NCBI GenBank assembly: GCA_017792465.1
Contig: CP051234.1
Coordinates: 2,760,501 to 2,824,500, forward strand
Length of the DNA: 64,000 nt
Reading direction: 5' to 3'
From: Filomicrobium sp.
GTDB lineage: Bacteria; Pseudomonadota; Alphaproteobacteria; Rhizobiales; Hyphomicrobiaceae
In this document: piece after piece, positions 45,819 through 56,478 of the stretch
Layout: each line of letters begins with the position of its first letter
Numbering within the stretch: the stretch's first letter is position 1
Program-made: the position numbers and the translations under genes
The notes under the pieces: generated by a model
Databases searched by the model: none
Seen by the model: the letters and a program-made list of their open reading frames with translations, nothing else
What the model was told of the DNA's origin: nothing

Positions 45819-46765
45819 TGGCTCGATTGACGGCGCGGCGGCTGCCATCGAGTTCGCTTCGCTCAGGCAGCTATATCGGTCTCGATCCAAATGCGTTGAA
45901 CATCGACTTCGCGGGCTTGAGCGAAATTGCGCCGCGATGGGCGGGCGATCTGGCTTTCAGGCTGTTTTGTCTACCGCGGTTTTCTGAATACCGTTCAAGC
46001 GATCACCTGGTACTGGTGCGGCGGGCGAGGTTCCACTTGCGCGGCGCGAATATGCGCAAGCACCGGACTGCTGCCGGAGAGGTCGCCACCTATGAGCTTC
46101 TACCAGAAGGCGAACCGCGCGGCAGCATTCTGATCGTTCACGGCTGGACCAGTGAAGCGTCTTTCATGATGGCTTTGGCTGAGCCGCTGCGCCGAAGTGG
46201 CTTCCGAGTCGTTTTGATCGATTGCCCCGCGCATGGCCGCAGTCGCGGGGAGCAGACGACGCTGGTTGCGTGCGCGCATGCCGTGGTCGAAGTTATTCCT
46301 GAGATCGGTCCATTTGACGGTATCGTTGCGCATTCGATGGGCGCATTGGCGGGCTTGCTCGCCGGTGTGGGCGAAGCGGCCTTGCCGATGGCTCTCGATT
46401 TCAAGCGCTATTGTCTGATCGCAGCGCCAAATAGGTTCCTGGAGATCACACGAAGATTTGCAGACCGGCTGAGGGCGTCGCGTGCGGCGCGCGTCCAATT
46501 TGAGCGTCACCTTGAGCGGACCGCCCATATGCCGCTGAAAGATTTTTGCGGCAGCCGGTTCCTCAGCATGATCCAGCGCCCGACGCTTCTGATCCATTCG
46601 CGCGATGACATGGAAGTGCCGTTTCATAACGCCCTTGAGATGGAAGCGGTTGGTGATCACGTTGCGCTTGAGGTGTTCGACGGTCTTGGTCACCGCAAAA
46701 TTCTTTATGCACCGCCGGTCGTGCGGAAAGTCGTCTCGTTCATGCGCGAGATCGGTCCGTCGTAG
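45815..46765 (+). CDS. Alpha/beta-hydrolase fold protein coupled to radC
   Basis: A 316-residue serine-hydrolase-like protein. Visible: oxyanion-hole [13 protein letters not shown], the nucleophile elbow [15 protein letters not shown] (GxSxG-like, reading AHSMGA), [11 protein letters not shown], the acid region [13 protein letters not shown], and the catalytic His in DGLGHRKIL. The first 90 residues are a basic lead without homology that I recognise. The substrate is unknown. The start overlaps the radC stop, so the pair is translationally coupled. Confidence 0.85.
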   Translation: MMARLTARRLPSSSLRSGSYIGLDPNALNIDFAGLSEIAPRWAGDLAFRLFCLPRFSEYRSSDHLVLVRRARFHLRGANMRKHRTAAGEVATYELLPEGEPRGSILIVHGWTSEASFMMALAEPLRRSGFRVVLIDCPAHGRSRGEQTTLVACAHAVVEVIPEIGPFDGIVAHSMGALAGLLAGVGEAALPMALDFKRYCLIAAPNRFLEITRRFADRLRASRAARVQFERHLERTAHMPLKDFCGSRFLSMIQRPTLLIHSRDDMEVPFHNALEMEAVGDHVALEVFDGLGHRKILYAPPVVRKVVSFMREIGPS

Positions 46766-47006
46766 GCTTTGTTGCGGGCGCAATCCGCCCCTCATAGGGG
46801 CTAATCCGCGGTTTGATGCTGCCTTTTGGATCTTGATGACGTCTTAGTGCCGCTCTTTCAAACTCGTTCTGCCAGGGTCGGCTCGCGCGCCGCAAATCCG
46901 CGGAATTACTCCGAAACAAAAGGTTTTCTTGTCGCTGCTCGATATTTTCTGCAACTCGGCTTATATGTCTGTCCGACAAACCATCGAATATGGTCCGGCG
47001 GGTTGA

Positions 47007-48008
<1,002 letters not shown>

Positions 48009-48105
48009 GTGGTGAAATTTAGTCAACGGGGAAAGTGAGCGGCTGACGCTTTCGCCCAAACCCGCTTAGCGCGTTCCAACATCAGCATCTTGCGGATTGA
48101 TTGGT

Positions 48106-48996
48106 ATGGACTGGGACAAGCTACGGATCTTCCATGCTGCGGCTGAGGCTGGCAGTTTTACCCATGCCGGCGATGCGCTGAATCTCAGCCAGTCTGCGGT
48201 CAGCCGACAAGTGGCGGCGTTGGAGCGCGATCTCAAGCAATCGCTTTTTCACCGCCATGCGCGTGGGCTTGTCCTGACGGAGCAGGGAGAGATCCTCTAC
48301 AACACCGTATCAGAGGTGATGAACAAGCTGCAGACGGCTGAGATGCTGCTGTCTGATACTTCGACGAAGCCTGCAGGTGAACTGCGGATTACCGCGCCCA
48401 TCGGTCTTGGAACGGTGTGGGTGACGCAATGGGTGCGTGAATTCCAGGAGCTCTACCCCGACGTCAACATCGAACTCGTTCTTAACGACGATCAGCTCGA
48501 CATTGCGATGCGGGCGGCAGACGTTGCGATCTGGACTGCCGAACCGGTCCAGCCGGATCTCATTCGCCGCCGCTTGTTCGACGTCAACGTGCGGGTCTTT
48601 GCCTCGGCGGGATATATCCGCAAATACGGCGCGCCCAACTCTCTAGAAGACCTGGCGCGGCATCGGATCGTTTCATATAGCGGGCGGCCGGCGACCCACT
48701 TGATGCCGATTGTCTGGCTGGAAACGGTGGGTACGACCGAAGGCGTAACGCGCACGCCGGTGTTCCGGGTCAACAGCGTCATTGCGCTGAAATATGCAAT
48801 CCAGTCTGGGATCGGGATCGGCATGCTGCCGGAATACATGACCGGCGACGAGTCCGATCTGGTTCCGCTTCTGGAGCACGTCAAGCCGCCAAGCCTGGAC
48901 GTTGTTTTCGTCTATCCCGAAGAGCTGAGGACGGCGAAAAAGGTCAATGTGCTGAGAGACTTCCTGGTTTCGAAGGCGCGTGCGTGGAAGCGCTGA
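48106..48996 (+). CDS. LysR-family transcriptional regulator
   Basis: A 296-residue LTTR. The N-terminal winged HTH is MDWDKLRIFHAAAEAGSFTHAGDALNLSQSAVSRQVAALE-like (split here: FHAAAEAGSFTHAGDALNL, then SQSAVSRQVAALERDL), followed by a substrate-binding domain with the usual RITAPIGLG start. The ATG at 48106 is chosen over a TTG at 48097. It lies directly after trxB. LysR regulators beside trxB are common in Rhizobiales, but the target genes are unknown. Confidence 0.92.
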   Translation: MDWDKLRIFHAAAEAGSFTHAGDALNLSQSAVSRQVAALERDLKQSLFHRHARGLVLTEQGEILYNTVSEVMNKLQTAEMLLSDTSTKPAGELRITAPIGLGTVWVTQWVREFQELYPDVNIELVLNDDQLDIAMRAADVAIWTAEPVQPDLIRRRLFDVNVRVFASAGYIRKYGAPNSLEDLARHRIVSYSGRPATHLMPIVWLETVGTTEGVTRTPVFRVNSVIALKYAIQSGIGIGMLPEYMTGDESDLVPLLEHVKPPSLDVVFVYPEELRTAKKVNVLRDFLVSKARAWKR

Positions 48997-49001
48997 TGCG
49001 G

Positions 49002-49382
49002 TTATTTCTGCGCCAGTAGTTCGTCGAGCTTTCGCAAGCGCTTCGACAAGACTTCCAGGACATAGAGAGCGAATTCCGGATCGGCCTTGATGGTACGCAG
49101 GAACGCCGATCGGTCGAGGATTGCGACCTCGGCATTGGTTGCGGCCAAGGCTGCCGCACTGCGCGGGGCCTGGTCGATCAAGGAGAGTTCGCCGATGATG
49201 CCGAACTCGCCGACGGTTTCGAGAACGCGTCCGAACATCAAGATATCGATCAGGCCGGAGCGGACCAGATACATGGTGCCGCCAGGATCGTCTTGAAGGA
49301 AGACTTTTTCGCCAGCAGGGATGCTCGCCAACGGAATGCCATCGGCGTGCAGCTTGTCGAAATCTACCGGGCCTTCCGGCAA
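49002..49382 (-). CDS. Stand-alone cyclic-nucleotide-binding domain protein
   Basis: A 126-residue protein made almost entirely of a CRP-type cNMP-binding domain. It has KVFLQDDPGGTMYLVRSGLIDIL, GEFGIIGELSLIDQAPRSAAALAATNAEV with the phosphate-binding cassette (GELSLIDQAPRSAA; Glu and Arg conserved), then one helix RTIKADPEFALYVLEVLSKRL. No C-terminal HTH or other effector domain follows. The start is a TTG preceded by GAGG; no ATG exists earlier in the frame. It may act by protein contact, or it may simply bind cAMP/cGMP. It converges on the LysR gene. Confidence 0.82.
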   Translation of the reverse strand: MPEGPVDFDKLHADGIPLASIPAGEKVFLQDDPGGTMYLVRSGLIDILMFGRVLETVGEFGIIGELSLIDQAPRSAAALAATNAEVAILDRSAFLRTIKADPEFALYVLEVLSKRLRKLDELLAQK

Positions 49383-49478
49383 AGTCGGGCCTCGCGTCTT
49401 GATCGCTGGGCTGAACCAGCTTGGCTGATCGGCCTGAACGGCGGCGCAAGTTGGCTGCCGCTCAGGCCGTTTTCTTGA

Positions 49479-50891
49479 TCAAGACTGTTGCGGCCAGTCG
49501 CGGATGTCAACGAAGTGACCGGTGAGAGCGGCAACGGCAGCCATCTTTGGCGACAGCAAATGCGTGCGGCCTTTGTAGCCCTGGCGGCCTTCGAAGTTAC
49601 GGTTCGAGGTCGACGCGCAGCGCTGCTCGGGTTTGAGCTGGTCGGGGTTCATGCCGAGACACATGGAGCAGCCCGGCTCGCGCCATTCGAAGCCCGCTTC
49701 CAGGAAGATCTTGTCGAGGCCTTCGGCTTCGGCTTGTTCTTTGACGAGGCCGGAGCCCGGGACGATCATCGCGTAATCGAGGCGCTCGGAGACCTTCTGG
49801 CCTTTGACGAGGTCGGCGACGGCGCGCAAGTCCTCGATGCGGCCGTTGGTGCACGAGCCGATCCAGACGACATCGAGCGGGATGTCGGTGACTTTGGTTC
49901 CCGGCGTCAGTCCCATATAGGCCAAGGCGCGTTCGATTGACGCGCGCTTGTTGGCGTCATCGATGGCGGCGGGGTCGGGAATCGTGCCGGTGATGGCGAC
50001 GACATCTTCAGGCGAGGTGCCCCAGGTGATGATCGGTGGTAGCGAGGCGGCATCAAGTTTGATCTCGCTGTCGAAGTGGGCGCCTTCGTCGGACTTGAGC
50101 GTTTCCCAGTACTTCATGGCGGCGTCCCATGCAGCACCTTTGGGTGCGCGCGGGCGATCCTTGATGAAGGCGAAGGTTTTTTCGTCAGGCGCGATCATGC
50201 CGGCGCGGGCGCCACCTTCGATGGTCATGTTGCAGACCGTCATGCGGCCTTCCATCGACAGGTCACGGATGGCTTCGCCGGCATATTCGATGACGTGTCC
50301 GGTGCCGCCTGCGGTGCCGATTTCGCCGATGATTGCGAGGATGATGTCTTTTGCGGTAACGCCATCGGGCAATTTGCCATCGACGCTGACGCGCATGTTC
50401 TTGGCTTTTTTCTGGACCAGTGTCTGGGTCGCCAGGACGTGCTCGACTTCGGACGTTCCGATGCCGTGAGCCAGAGCGCCGAATGCGCCGTGGGTCGAGG
50501 TGTGGCTATCGCCGCAGACGATGGTCGTGCCGGGCAGCGTGAAGCCTTGTTCGGGTCCGACGACGTGGACGATGCCCTGGCGCTTGTCGAGCTCGTTGAA
50601 GTACTCGATGCCGAATTCCTTGGCATTCTTTGCCAGGGTCTCGACCTGCAGTTTGCTTTGCGGATCGTCGATGCCTTTGGTGCGATCGGTGGTCGGCACG
50701 TTGTGGTCGACGACGGCGAGCGTCTTTTCAGGGGCGCGGACCTGGCGGTGGGCCATGCGCAGGCCTTCGAACGCCTGCGGGCTCGTCACTTCGTGGATGA
50801 GGTGACGGTCAATGTAGATGACGCAGGTGCCGTCTTCTTGTTTGTCTACGATGTGGTCGTCGAAAATCTTGTCGTACAGCGTCTTGGCCAT
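49479..50891 (-). CDS. leuC: 3-isopropylmalate dehydratase large subunit
   Basis: The second step of leucine synthesis, isomerising 2- to 3-isopropylmalate with a [4Fe-4S] cluster. It has 470 residues. Visible: the N-terminal [44 protein letters not shown], and the cluster cysteines in [14 protein letters not shown] and [15 protein letters not shown]. The start is placed at the ATG at 50891; the frame extends to 50999 but without homology. The small subunit leuD is not in the window. A small perfect inverted repeat (AAACCC-GTCAG-GGGTTT, 51054-51070) lies in its upstream region. Confidence 0.97.
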   Translation of the reverse strand: MAKTLYDKIFDDHIVDKQEDGTCVIYIDRHLIHEVTSPQAFEGLRMAHRQVRAPEKTLAVVDHNVPTTDRTKGIDDPQSKLQVETLAKNAKEFGIEYFNELDKRQGIVHVVGPEQGFTLPGTTIVCGDSHTSTHGAFGALAHGIGTSEVEHVLATQTLVQKKAKNMRVSVDGKLPDGVTAKDIILAIIGEIGTAGGTGHVIEYAGEAIRDLSMEGRMTVCNMTIEGGARAGMIAPDEKTFAFIKDRPRAPKGAAWDAAMKYWETLKSDEGAHFDSEIKLDAASLPPIITWGTSPEDVVAITGTIPDPAAIDDANKRASIERALAYMGLTPGTKVTDIPLDVVWIGSCTNGRIEDLRAVADLVKGQKVSERLDYAMIVPGSGLVKEQAEAEGLDKIFLEAGFEWREPGCSMCLGMNPDQLKPEQRCASTSNRNFEGRQGYKGRTHLLSPKMAAVAALTGHFVDIRDWPQQS

Positions 50892-51159
50892 GAACGTCGG
50901 GTTCCGTTGCCAGAGTTGAGGTCTTTGCGTGTTGCAGCGCGCGTCGCTCTCGAATGTGCGAAAGCGCGGTCGCTCCGCGATTGCACATGGGGTCGCCACC
51001 GGCGATGAAACGCTCTTTGGGAAGCGGATTCGAGGTGGAAAGCTGCGTGCTCCAAACCCGTCAGGGGTTTAGATAGCCTTCCCGGGGGGAATGCGCAATG
51101 TTCCTGCGCTATATTGGATGGCTATCTTATATCAGACGGGCTTCAGGACTCAGGGGTGT

Positions 51160-51846
51160 TCAGGGTACGAGCTTATAGCCGCCGGTTTCGGTGACTAGAA
51201 GTTCGGCGTTTGAGGGGTCGCGCTCGATTTTCTGGCGCAGGCGATAGATGTGGGTCTCAAGCGTGTGGGTGGTGACGTTGGCGTTATAGCCCCAGACCTC
51301 GTGCAGCAGCACGTCGCGCGTAATGACCTTCTCGCCGGAGCGATAAAGGTATTTGAGGATCGAGGTTTCCTTCTCGGTGAGGCGAATTTTCGAGCCGTTT
51401 TCGTCGACGAGAAGCTTGGAGGCCGGTTTGAAGGTGTACTGGCCGATGGTGAAGACCGCATCCTCGGATTGCTCGTGCTGGCGCAGCTGGGCGCGAATTC
51501 GCGCCAGGAGGACGGCAAACTTGAACGGTTTGGTCACGTAGTCGTTGGCGCCGGCGTCGAGGCCGAGGATCTGGTCGGCATCCGAATCGTTGCCGGTCAG
51601 CATGATGATCGGGCTCTTGAAGCCGGCCTTGCGCAGCATTTTTACAGCTTCGCGTCCGTCCATATCCGGCAGTCCGACGTCGAAGAGGACGAGGTCATGG
51701 TGGTCGGCGCGGGCTATTTCGATGCCGCGGGCGGCGGTATCGGCAGCTGAGATTTCAAATTCGTCATGCAACGCCAACTGGTCTCGCAACGAATCTCGCA
51801 GATCGTCATCGTCGTCCACGATCAGGATTTTGCGCAGGTTGCTCAT
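51160..51846 (-). CDS. OmpR-family response regulator, CenR-like
   Basis: A 228-residue two-component regulator. The receiver domain has acidic pocket residues in ILIVDDDDDLRDSL, the phospho-acceptor Asp in LVLFDVGLPDMDG, Thr in IMLTGND and Lys in YVTKPFKFAVLLARIRAQL. The C-terminal winged helix has TEKETSILKYLYRSGEKVITRDVLLHEVWG-type text (LTEKETSILKYLY, then HTLETHIYRLRQKIERD). The sequence is close to the alphaproteobacterial CenR cell-envelope regulator, which would be consistent with neighbouring envelope genes. No histidine kinase is adjacent. The CenR assignment is from memory and tentative. Confidence 0.9.
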   Translation of the reverse strand: MSNLRKILIVDDDDDLRDSLRDQLALHDEFEISAADTAARGIEIARADHHDLVLFDVGLPDMDGREAVKMLRKAGFKSPIIMLTGNDSDADQILGLDAGANDYVTKPFKFAVLLARIRAQLRQHEQSEDAVFTIGQYTFKPASKLLVDENGSKIRLTEKETSILKYLYRSGEKVITRDVLLHEVWGYNANVTTHTLETHIYRLRQKIERDPSNAELLVTETGGYKLVP

Positions 51847-52007
51847 TTTTGACGTCGCTCCGTAGTGTGCTTCGAGACGCTCAGCAGTTTATCTATCATG
51901 GGTTGCTGACAACGCCATAGAGGTAGGAGAAGGCTCGAAATGGTTAAATCCGGGGTGAGGTGGGAGTGCGTAGAGGTAAATGTTTAAAAGCCGGTCGTTT
52001 TTTCCCG

Positions 52008-52574
52008 ATGATGCGGCGCGCGGCAAGTCGTAAGACACACACGTTAAAACACATTTGTGTCAGGCGGCGACCCGGTTCCGTGACTGCCGGTGTTCTTCAG
52101 GCCGGCCATCTGACGCTTATATGCGCCTTGGGACGGTCCGGGATCAAGGTGATCAAGCGGGAAGGCGATGGCGCCTCGCCGCGGGGTGTCTGGCCGTTGC
52201 GCGAAGCCTTTTTCCGTGGCGACCGCAGAAAAATCCGGCTGCCGGTCCGTCTTCCGCAGCGCGCGCTGAAGGAGACCGACGGGTGGTGCGATGCCGTTGG
52301 CGATCGCAACTACAACCGTTACGTGAAGCATCCCTACCCGGCGAGTGCCGAGCGGCTTTGGCGCGACGACTGGCTTTACGATGCCATTATCGTTGTCGGT
52401 TACAACGATTTGCCGCGCTCTAAGGGGGCCGGGAGCGCGATTTTCATGCACTTGGCGCGGGAAGAAGGCGCTGGGTTTCAAGCGACGGAGGGCTGCATTG
52501 CCTTGCGGCGGCGGGATCTCATGCGGCTGTTGCCCCTGATCGGCCGGAAAACGCGGCTTCGGATCGGGGTTTAA
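52008..52574 (+). CDS. L,D-transpeptidase catalytic-domain (YkuD) protein
   Basis: A small protein (188 residues from the ATG at 52008; a GTG at 51960 adds 16) with the YkuD cross-linking domain. GDGASPRGVWPLREAFFR resembles the family's substrate-binding opening, and GSAIFMHLAREEG followed by ATEGCIALRRRDLMRLL gives the catalytic His and Cys (family S/T-x-GC). The N-terminus is strongly basic with no clear signal peptide, so the site of action is uncertain. It would form 3-3 cross-links or attach proteins to peptidoglycan. Divergent from the CenR-like regulator. Confidence 0.82.
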   Translation: MMRRAASRKTHTLKHICVRRRPGSVTAGVLQAGHLTLICALGRSGIKVIKREGDGASPRGVWPLREAFFRGDRRKIRLPVRLPQRALKETDGWCDAVGDRNYNRYVKHPYPASAERLWRDDWLYDAIIVVGYNDLPRSKGAGSAIFMHLAREEGAGFQATEGCIALRRRDLMRLLPLIGRKTRLRIGV

Positions 52575-52628
52575 GCTGAGAGTGCGGACCGCCTGGTCGG
52601 GCAGTTTTGACTGATGTCAGGTTCAAAA

Positions 52629-52667
52629 GAAAATAGCCCGCCGACGGGCTGTCAGCGGGCCATTTTC
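52629..52667 (-). terminator. Terminator of rplS (and of the L,D-transpeptidase gene)
   Basis: GGCCCGC (minus strand) pairs with GCGGGCT around a longer internal loop; the minus-strand transcript then reads ATTTTCTTTTG. It sits about 45 bases after the rplS stop and in the convergent gap. Confidence 0.7.
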
Positions 52668-52710
52668 AGATTCTGAGGTTCGCCTGGCGGTTCGGCCAAG
52701 CCTTCGAGGC

Positions 52711-53412
52711 TTAGTTGCCTTCTTCAGCGGCCTTGGCGTCGGCTTCGGCCTTTGCGGCAGCTTCTTCGGCTTCGGCCTGGGCCGCGGCTTCACCAGCGGC
52801 GGCTTCGGCGATCAGGCGCTGGGCCTGGCCGACCCAATCCTGCTTTTCAATCTGGCCGTCGAGCTTGAGGAATTCATCGACGTTGGCGATGTCATCGTCA
52901 GAGAAGTTGGCGATCTGCTCGAGCTTGATGCAGTTGACCTGCTTCAGGCGCGATACCAGTTCGGCGTCGATGCCTTCGATCTGGGAGAGATCGTCGGGCT
53001 GGCCCTTTTGCTTCTTGAAGCCCTTCCAAGCCGCGTTCAGGCGGCGGGCGCGTGCATCGGTACGCTCGGCGATACGGGCCGAACGGCCACGGCGACCGCG
53101 GAGGTAGTAGAGTTTGGCGCGGCGGACACGACCGCGGCGGACGACTTCGATGGCGTCAATCAGCGGCGAATAGATTGGGAATACACGCTCGACGCCTTCG
53201 CCGTAGGAAATCTTGCGGACGGTGAAGCTCTCGTTGAGGCCGCTACCGGAGCGGGCGATGACAACGCCTTCATAGGCCTGCACGCGCTCGGTCTTGCCTT
53301 CGATGACCTTGACCATGACCTTGACGGTGTCGCCAGGGCCGAATTCAGGCACGCCGCGCTTGGCGGAAATGGCGCGCATCTGCTCGTGTTCGAGCTGTTG
53401 GATGATGTTCAT
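52711..53412 (-). CDS. rplS: 50S ribosomal protein L19 with C-terminal helix-hairpin-helix-like extension
   Basis: A 233-residue L19; the ordinary protein is about 115-130 residues. Residues 1-115 are canonical ([59 protein letters not shown]). After a basic linker, residues 130-195 form a helix-hairpin-helix-like unit ([20 protein letters not shown], then [21 protein letters not shown]), followed by an Ala/Glu tail. The same kind of extension occurs on alphaproteobacterial L21. It lies downstream of trmD but about 180 bases apart. Confidence 0.95.
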   Translation of the reverse strand: MNIIQQLEHEQMRAISAKRGVPEFGPGDTVKVMVKVIEGKTERVQAYEGVVIARSGSGLNESFTVRKISYGEGVERVFPIYSPLIDAIEVVRRGRVRRAKLYYLRGRRGRSARIAERTDARARRLNAAWKGFKKQKGQPDDLSQIEGIDAELVSRLKQVNCIKLEQIANFSDDDIANVDEFLKLDGQIEKQDWVGQAQRLIAEAAAGEAAAQAEAEEAAAKAEADAKAAEEGN

Positions 53413-53592
53413 TATTGCTTTCCTCGATGCTTTCGAAAGCAGAGGAGCGTAGCCTCAAGCCCTCAGTTGGAGAGGACGGGCATCGCTCATGCAACCCATG
53501 TCCGGGAATTCAAGCTGCCCTCCTAACCTAATTCCGGAGCGCTGTCGATGGGGCAATTTCGTTAAATCGCGCCGAATTTGCGCCGTTTCCAG

Positions 53593-54327
53593 CTATTTTT
53601 TCGGCCGTTTGGACGACAAGAGATCGGGACGGCGCTCGCGCGTCAGGCGTTCGGCTTCTTTTCGGCGCCAGTCTTCGATGCGGGCGTGATCGCCCGAAAG
53701 CAGGATTTCGGGGATCGGCCGGCCTTCCCACTCGCGGGGCCTTGTGAACTGCGGGTATTCCAGGAGGCCATTTTCGAAGCTCTCATGTTCGAGGCTGTCG
53801 GCAGCGCCCAGGACGCCCGGTAGCAAGCGGACGCAGGCGTCGATCAGCACCATCGCGGCCAATTCCCCGCCCGAGAGCACATAATCTCCGATTGAGATTT
53901 CGCGGAAATTGCGGGCTTCGAGAACGCGTTCGTCGACGCCCTCGAAGCGGCCCGCGAGCATTAATGCTCCGGGACCCGCTGCCAGTTCCTTGACGATGTC
54001 TTGGGTCAGCGGTTCGCCGCGTGGGGAGAGATAAATCCGCGGCAGGCCGTCGGCTGCACCTTTTTGACAGGCATGATCGACGGCGGCAGCGACGATATCG
54101 GCGCGCAGGACCATCCCGGCTCCGCCGCCAGCGGGGGTATCGTCGACCTGGCGGTGGCGGCCGTCGCCGAATTCGCGCAAGGGAACGGTCTCAAGCGACC
54201 ACCGTCCCGAGCGTAGCGCCTGGCCGACCAGTGACACCTCAAGCGGGCCGGGGAACATCTCCGGGAAGAGCGTAATGATGGACGCCCGCCATGGCTGGTG
54301 AGCGTTTGGGGCATCATCCTGGGGCAC
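53593..54327 (-). CDS. trmD: tRNA (guanine37-N1)-methyltransferase
   Basis: Methylates G37 next to the anticodon to prevent frameshifting. It has 244 residues. Visible: [24 protein letters not shown], the knot region with [31 protein letters not shown] and [32 protein letters not shown]. The start is a GTG at 54327. trmD-rplS remain neighbours, but rpsP is missing and rimM is 17 kb away. Confidence 0.97.
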   Translation of the reverse strand: MPQDDAPNAHQPWRASIITLFPEMFPGPLEVSLVGQALRSGRWSLETVPLREFGDGRHRQVDDTPAGGGAGMVLRADIVAAAVDHACQKGAADGLPRIYLSPRGEPLTQDIVKELAAGPGALMLAGRFEGVDERVLEARNFREISIGDYVLSGGELAAMVLIDACVRLLPGVLGAADSLEHESFENGLLEYPQFTRPREWEGRPIPEILLSGDHARIEDWRRKEAERLTRERRPDLLSSKRPKK

Positions 54328-54366
54328 GGGTTGCGCCTTGGCTAATTGGTGTCCGGCGTCGTTCGA

Positions 54367-54654
54367 TCAGACGCCTTCGACGACGATGATATCGATGGTG
54401 CCGGCACCCTGGCGCAAGGCCTTGGCTTCGGCATACTCGGGCGACTTGGCATAGCCGAGCGCTGCTTCATAGCTTGGGAATTCAAGCACGACGTTGCGGG
54501 CGACACCGTTGCCTTCCATGACTTCATAACGGCCGCCGCGAACGATCGGGGTGCCGCCGAACTTGTCGAGCGCGACCTGGGTCTTGGCTGCGTACTGGCC
54601 CCAGGCTTCGGCGTCGGTGACGACGGCGTGGGCGATGACGTATCCCTTTGGCAT
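54367..54654 (-). CDS. DUF1330 domain-containing protein
   Basis: A 95-residue ferredoxin-like alpha/beta protein with the family opening KGYVIAHAVVTDAEAWGQYAA and FPSYEAALGYAKSPEYAEAKALRQGAGTIDIIVVEG. Members form dimers related to monooxygenase or dabb-type folds; no function is established. The ATG at 54654 has AAGGAA upstream. It is read between pyrF and trmD, all on the minus strand with small gaps. Confidence 0.9.
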   Translation of the reverse strand: MPKGYVIAHAVVTDAEAWGQYAAKTQVALDKFGGTPIVRGGRYEVMEGNGVARNVVLEFPSYEAALGYAKSPEYAEAKALRQGAGTIDIIVVEGV

Positions 54655-54734
54655 GATTGTGGTTCCTTAAATCGTGAGTGGTCCGGCGTTGCCGGGGGAG
54701 GTTAATCCGAACTTGGTTTCGGTTCTTATTGTCG

Positions 54735-55463
54735 TTAGGCGGTGGCGTCTGCGATGCGCTCGACGAATGTCGCGGCGGCTGATTTTGGATCGCTCGCCTG
54801 ATTGATCGGGCGGCCGACGACAATGTAGCTGGCGCCGGATGCGATCGCACGTTCCGGCGTCATGATGCGCTGCTGATCGCCGGCATCGCTGCCTGGTAAA
54901 CGAATACCGGGGGTGACGATCAAGAAGTTTTCGCCTGTCGCGGCTCGGATGGCGGCAGCCTCCTGGCCTGACGAAATCACTCCATCAAAGCCCGCTTCTT
55001 TTGCAAGTCCGGCGCGGTGCAGGACCATTTCGGCAGGCGTTTTGGAGATGCCCTGCTCGGCCAGATCCTCTTGGGTGAGGTTGGTGAGGACGGTGACGGC
55101 CAGAAGTTTCAGACCGCTCTGACCGCGTCCGGCGACGGCGGCTTTCATGGTCTTGAGGTCGGTGCCATGGATCGTAAGGAAGGTGGCGCCAAGTTCGGCG
55201 ACCCGTTCGACCGAGCGCTCGACGGTGTTGGAGATGTCGAGAAGCTTGGCGTCGAGAAACACCTGCTTGCCCTTGTCGATGAGTTCGGAGACAAGCCCCA
55301 ACCCGGTCGCGCCGTCGATAGATCCCGAAAGGATGAGCTCCAGGCCGACCTTATAGAAGGTGACTTCATCGCCGAGCGTGCGCACGAGGTCGCGCGCGTC
55401 GTCAACGGTGGGGACGTCGAGGGCGACGATCAGGCGATCGCGCGGGTTGAGATTGCCGGTCAT
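54735..55463 (-). CDS. pyrF: Orotidine 5'-phosphate decarboxylase
   Basis: The last step of UMP synthesis. It has 242 residues, a TIM barrel. The catalytic Asp-Lys-Asp is in VFLDAKLLDISNTV. RLIVALDVPTVDDARDLV opens the protein, and GVISSGQEAAAIR, FLIVTPGIRLPGSDAGDQQR and GASYIVVGRPI are the phosphate-binding strands. The frame extends to 55883, but the added part is the shadow of the adjacent kinase gene; the ATG at 55463 starts the homologous protein. Confidence 0.97.
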   Translation of the reverse strand: MTGNLNPRDRLIVALDVPTVDDARDLVRTLGDEVTFYKVGLELILSGSIDGATGLGLVSELIDKGKQVFLDAKLLDISNTVERSVERVAELGATFLTIHGTDLKTMKAAVAGRGQSGLKLLAVTVLTNLTQEDLAEQGISKTPAEMVLHRAGLAKEAGFDGVISSGQEAAAIRAATGENFLIVTPGIRLPGSDAGDQQRIMTPERAIASGASYIVVGRPINQASDPKSAAATFVERIADATA

Positions 55464-55479
55464 GCTGGTCCGCCTGCGA

Positions 55480-56478
55480 TTAGAGCGACACGCCTTTTTG
55501 CTGGGCCAGCTCGACAAGTTTGGTCTGTGGCCGAGCGCCCATGTGGCTGATGATTTCGGCGGCGGCAATGCTGCCGAGGCGCCCTGCGGTGGCGAAGTCT
55601 TTGCCGGCTGCGACGCCGTAGAGGAAGCCCGCGGCGTAGAGGTCGCCGGCGCCGGTGGTGTCGACCAGTTCTTCGACGGGCTCGACGGGGATTTCGATGC
55701 GCTCGCCCTTGGAGATGACGACGGAGCCTTTTGCGCCACGCGTGAGAGCGGCCAGTTCGGTTGCCGACGTGATCTTTTTGGCGGCTTCCTCGAAGTCGGA
55801 GGTCTCGTAAAGCGAGGTAATCTCTTCCTCGTTAGCGAAGAGGATGTCGACGCCGTAGTGGATAAGTTCGAGGAATTCGGCACGGTGGCGATCGACGCAG
55901 AAGCCGTCCGACAAGCTCAGCGCGACTTTGCGACCGGCGGTCTTGGCGATTTCGACGGCTTCGCCGAAGGCGGCCTTGGCGTCCGGGCGGTCGAACAGGT
56001 AGCCTTCGAGATAGACGATCCTTGCGGCCTTGATGGCGTCGGGATCGACTTCGCCGTTATCGATGTCGGTCGAGATGCCGAGATAGGTGTTCATGGTGCG
56101 CTCGCCGTCGGGGGTGACCAGGATCAGCGAGCGCGAGGTCGGGTCTTTGCCATCGACGGCTTTCGAGTTGAACTCGACGCCGGCGGCGCGGATGTCGTGC
56201 GCGAAGATCTTGCCGAATTCGTCGCCAGCAACCTTGCCGATGAAGGCCGCTTTGCCACCGAAAGAGGACACGCCGACCAGTGTGTTGGCAGCCGATCCGC
56301 CGGAAATTTCAACGGCTGGGCCCATGTCGTTGTAGAGCGTGTCGATGGTTGGCGCATCGACGAGGCGCATGTTGCCTTTGGGAGCGTCGTGTTTTGCGAG
56401 GAATGCGTCGTCGCAGCGGCCCAAAATGTCAACGATTGCGTTGCCGATGCCGATGACGTCGTAGCGGATGTCGCTCAT
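55480..56478 (-). CDS. PfkB-family carbohydrate/adenosine kinase
   Basis: A 332-residue ribokinase-superfamily enzyme; the family in Rhizobiales is annotated adenosine kinase. Visible: YDVIGIGNAIVDILGRCDDAFL at the N-terminus, GGSAANTLVGVSSFGGKAAFIGKVAGDEFG, and the C-terminal PfkB signature VDTTGAGDLYAAGFLYGVAAG with the catalytic Asp in GAGD. It would phosphorylate adenosine or a related nucleoside or sugar; substrate not proved. Neighbour of pyrF, with 16 bases between, so a nucleotide-salvage context is plausible. Confidence 0.9.
   Translation of the reverse strand: MSDIRYDVIGIGNAIVDILGRCDDAFLAKHDAPKGNMRLVDAPTIDTLYNDMGPAVEISGGSAANTLVGVSSFGGKAAFIGKVAGDEFGKIFAHDIRAAGVEFNSKAVDGKDPTSRSLILVTPDGERTMNTYLGISTDIDNGEVDPDAIKAARIVYLEGYLFDRPDAKAAFGEAVEIAKTAGRKVALSLSDGFCVDRHRAEFLELIHYGVDILFANEEEITSLYETSDFEEAAKKITSATELAALTRGAKGSVVISKGERIEIPVEPVEELVDTTGAGDLYAAGFLYGVAAGKDFATAGRLGSIAAAEIISHMGARPQTKLVELAQQKGVSL

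Noticed and set aside
55464-55883. N-terminal extension of pyrF
   Set aside because: The extra 140 codons are Ser/Pro/Arg-rich and overlap the adenosine-kinase-like gene on the same strand in another frame. pyrF homology begins at the ATG at 55463.
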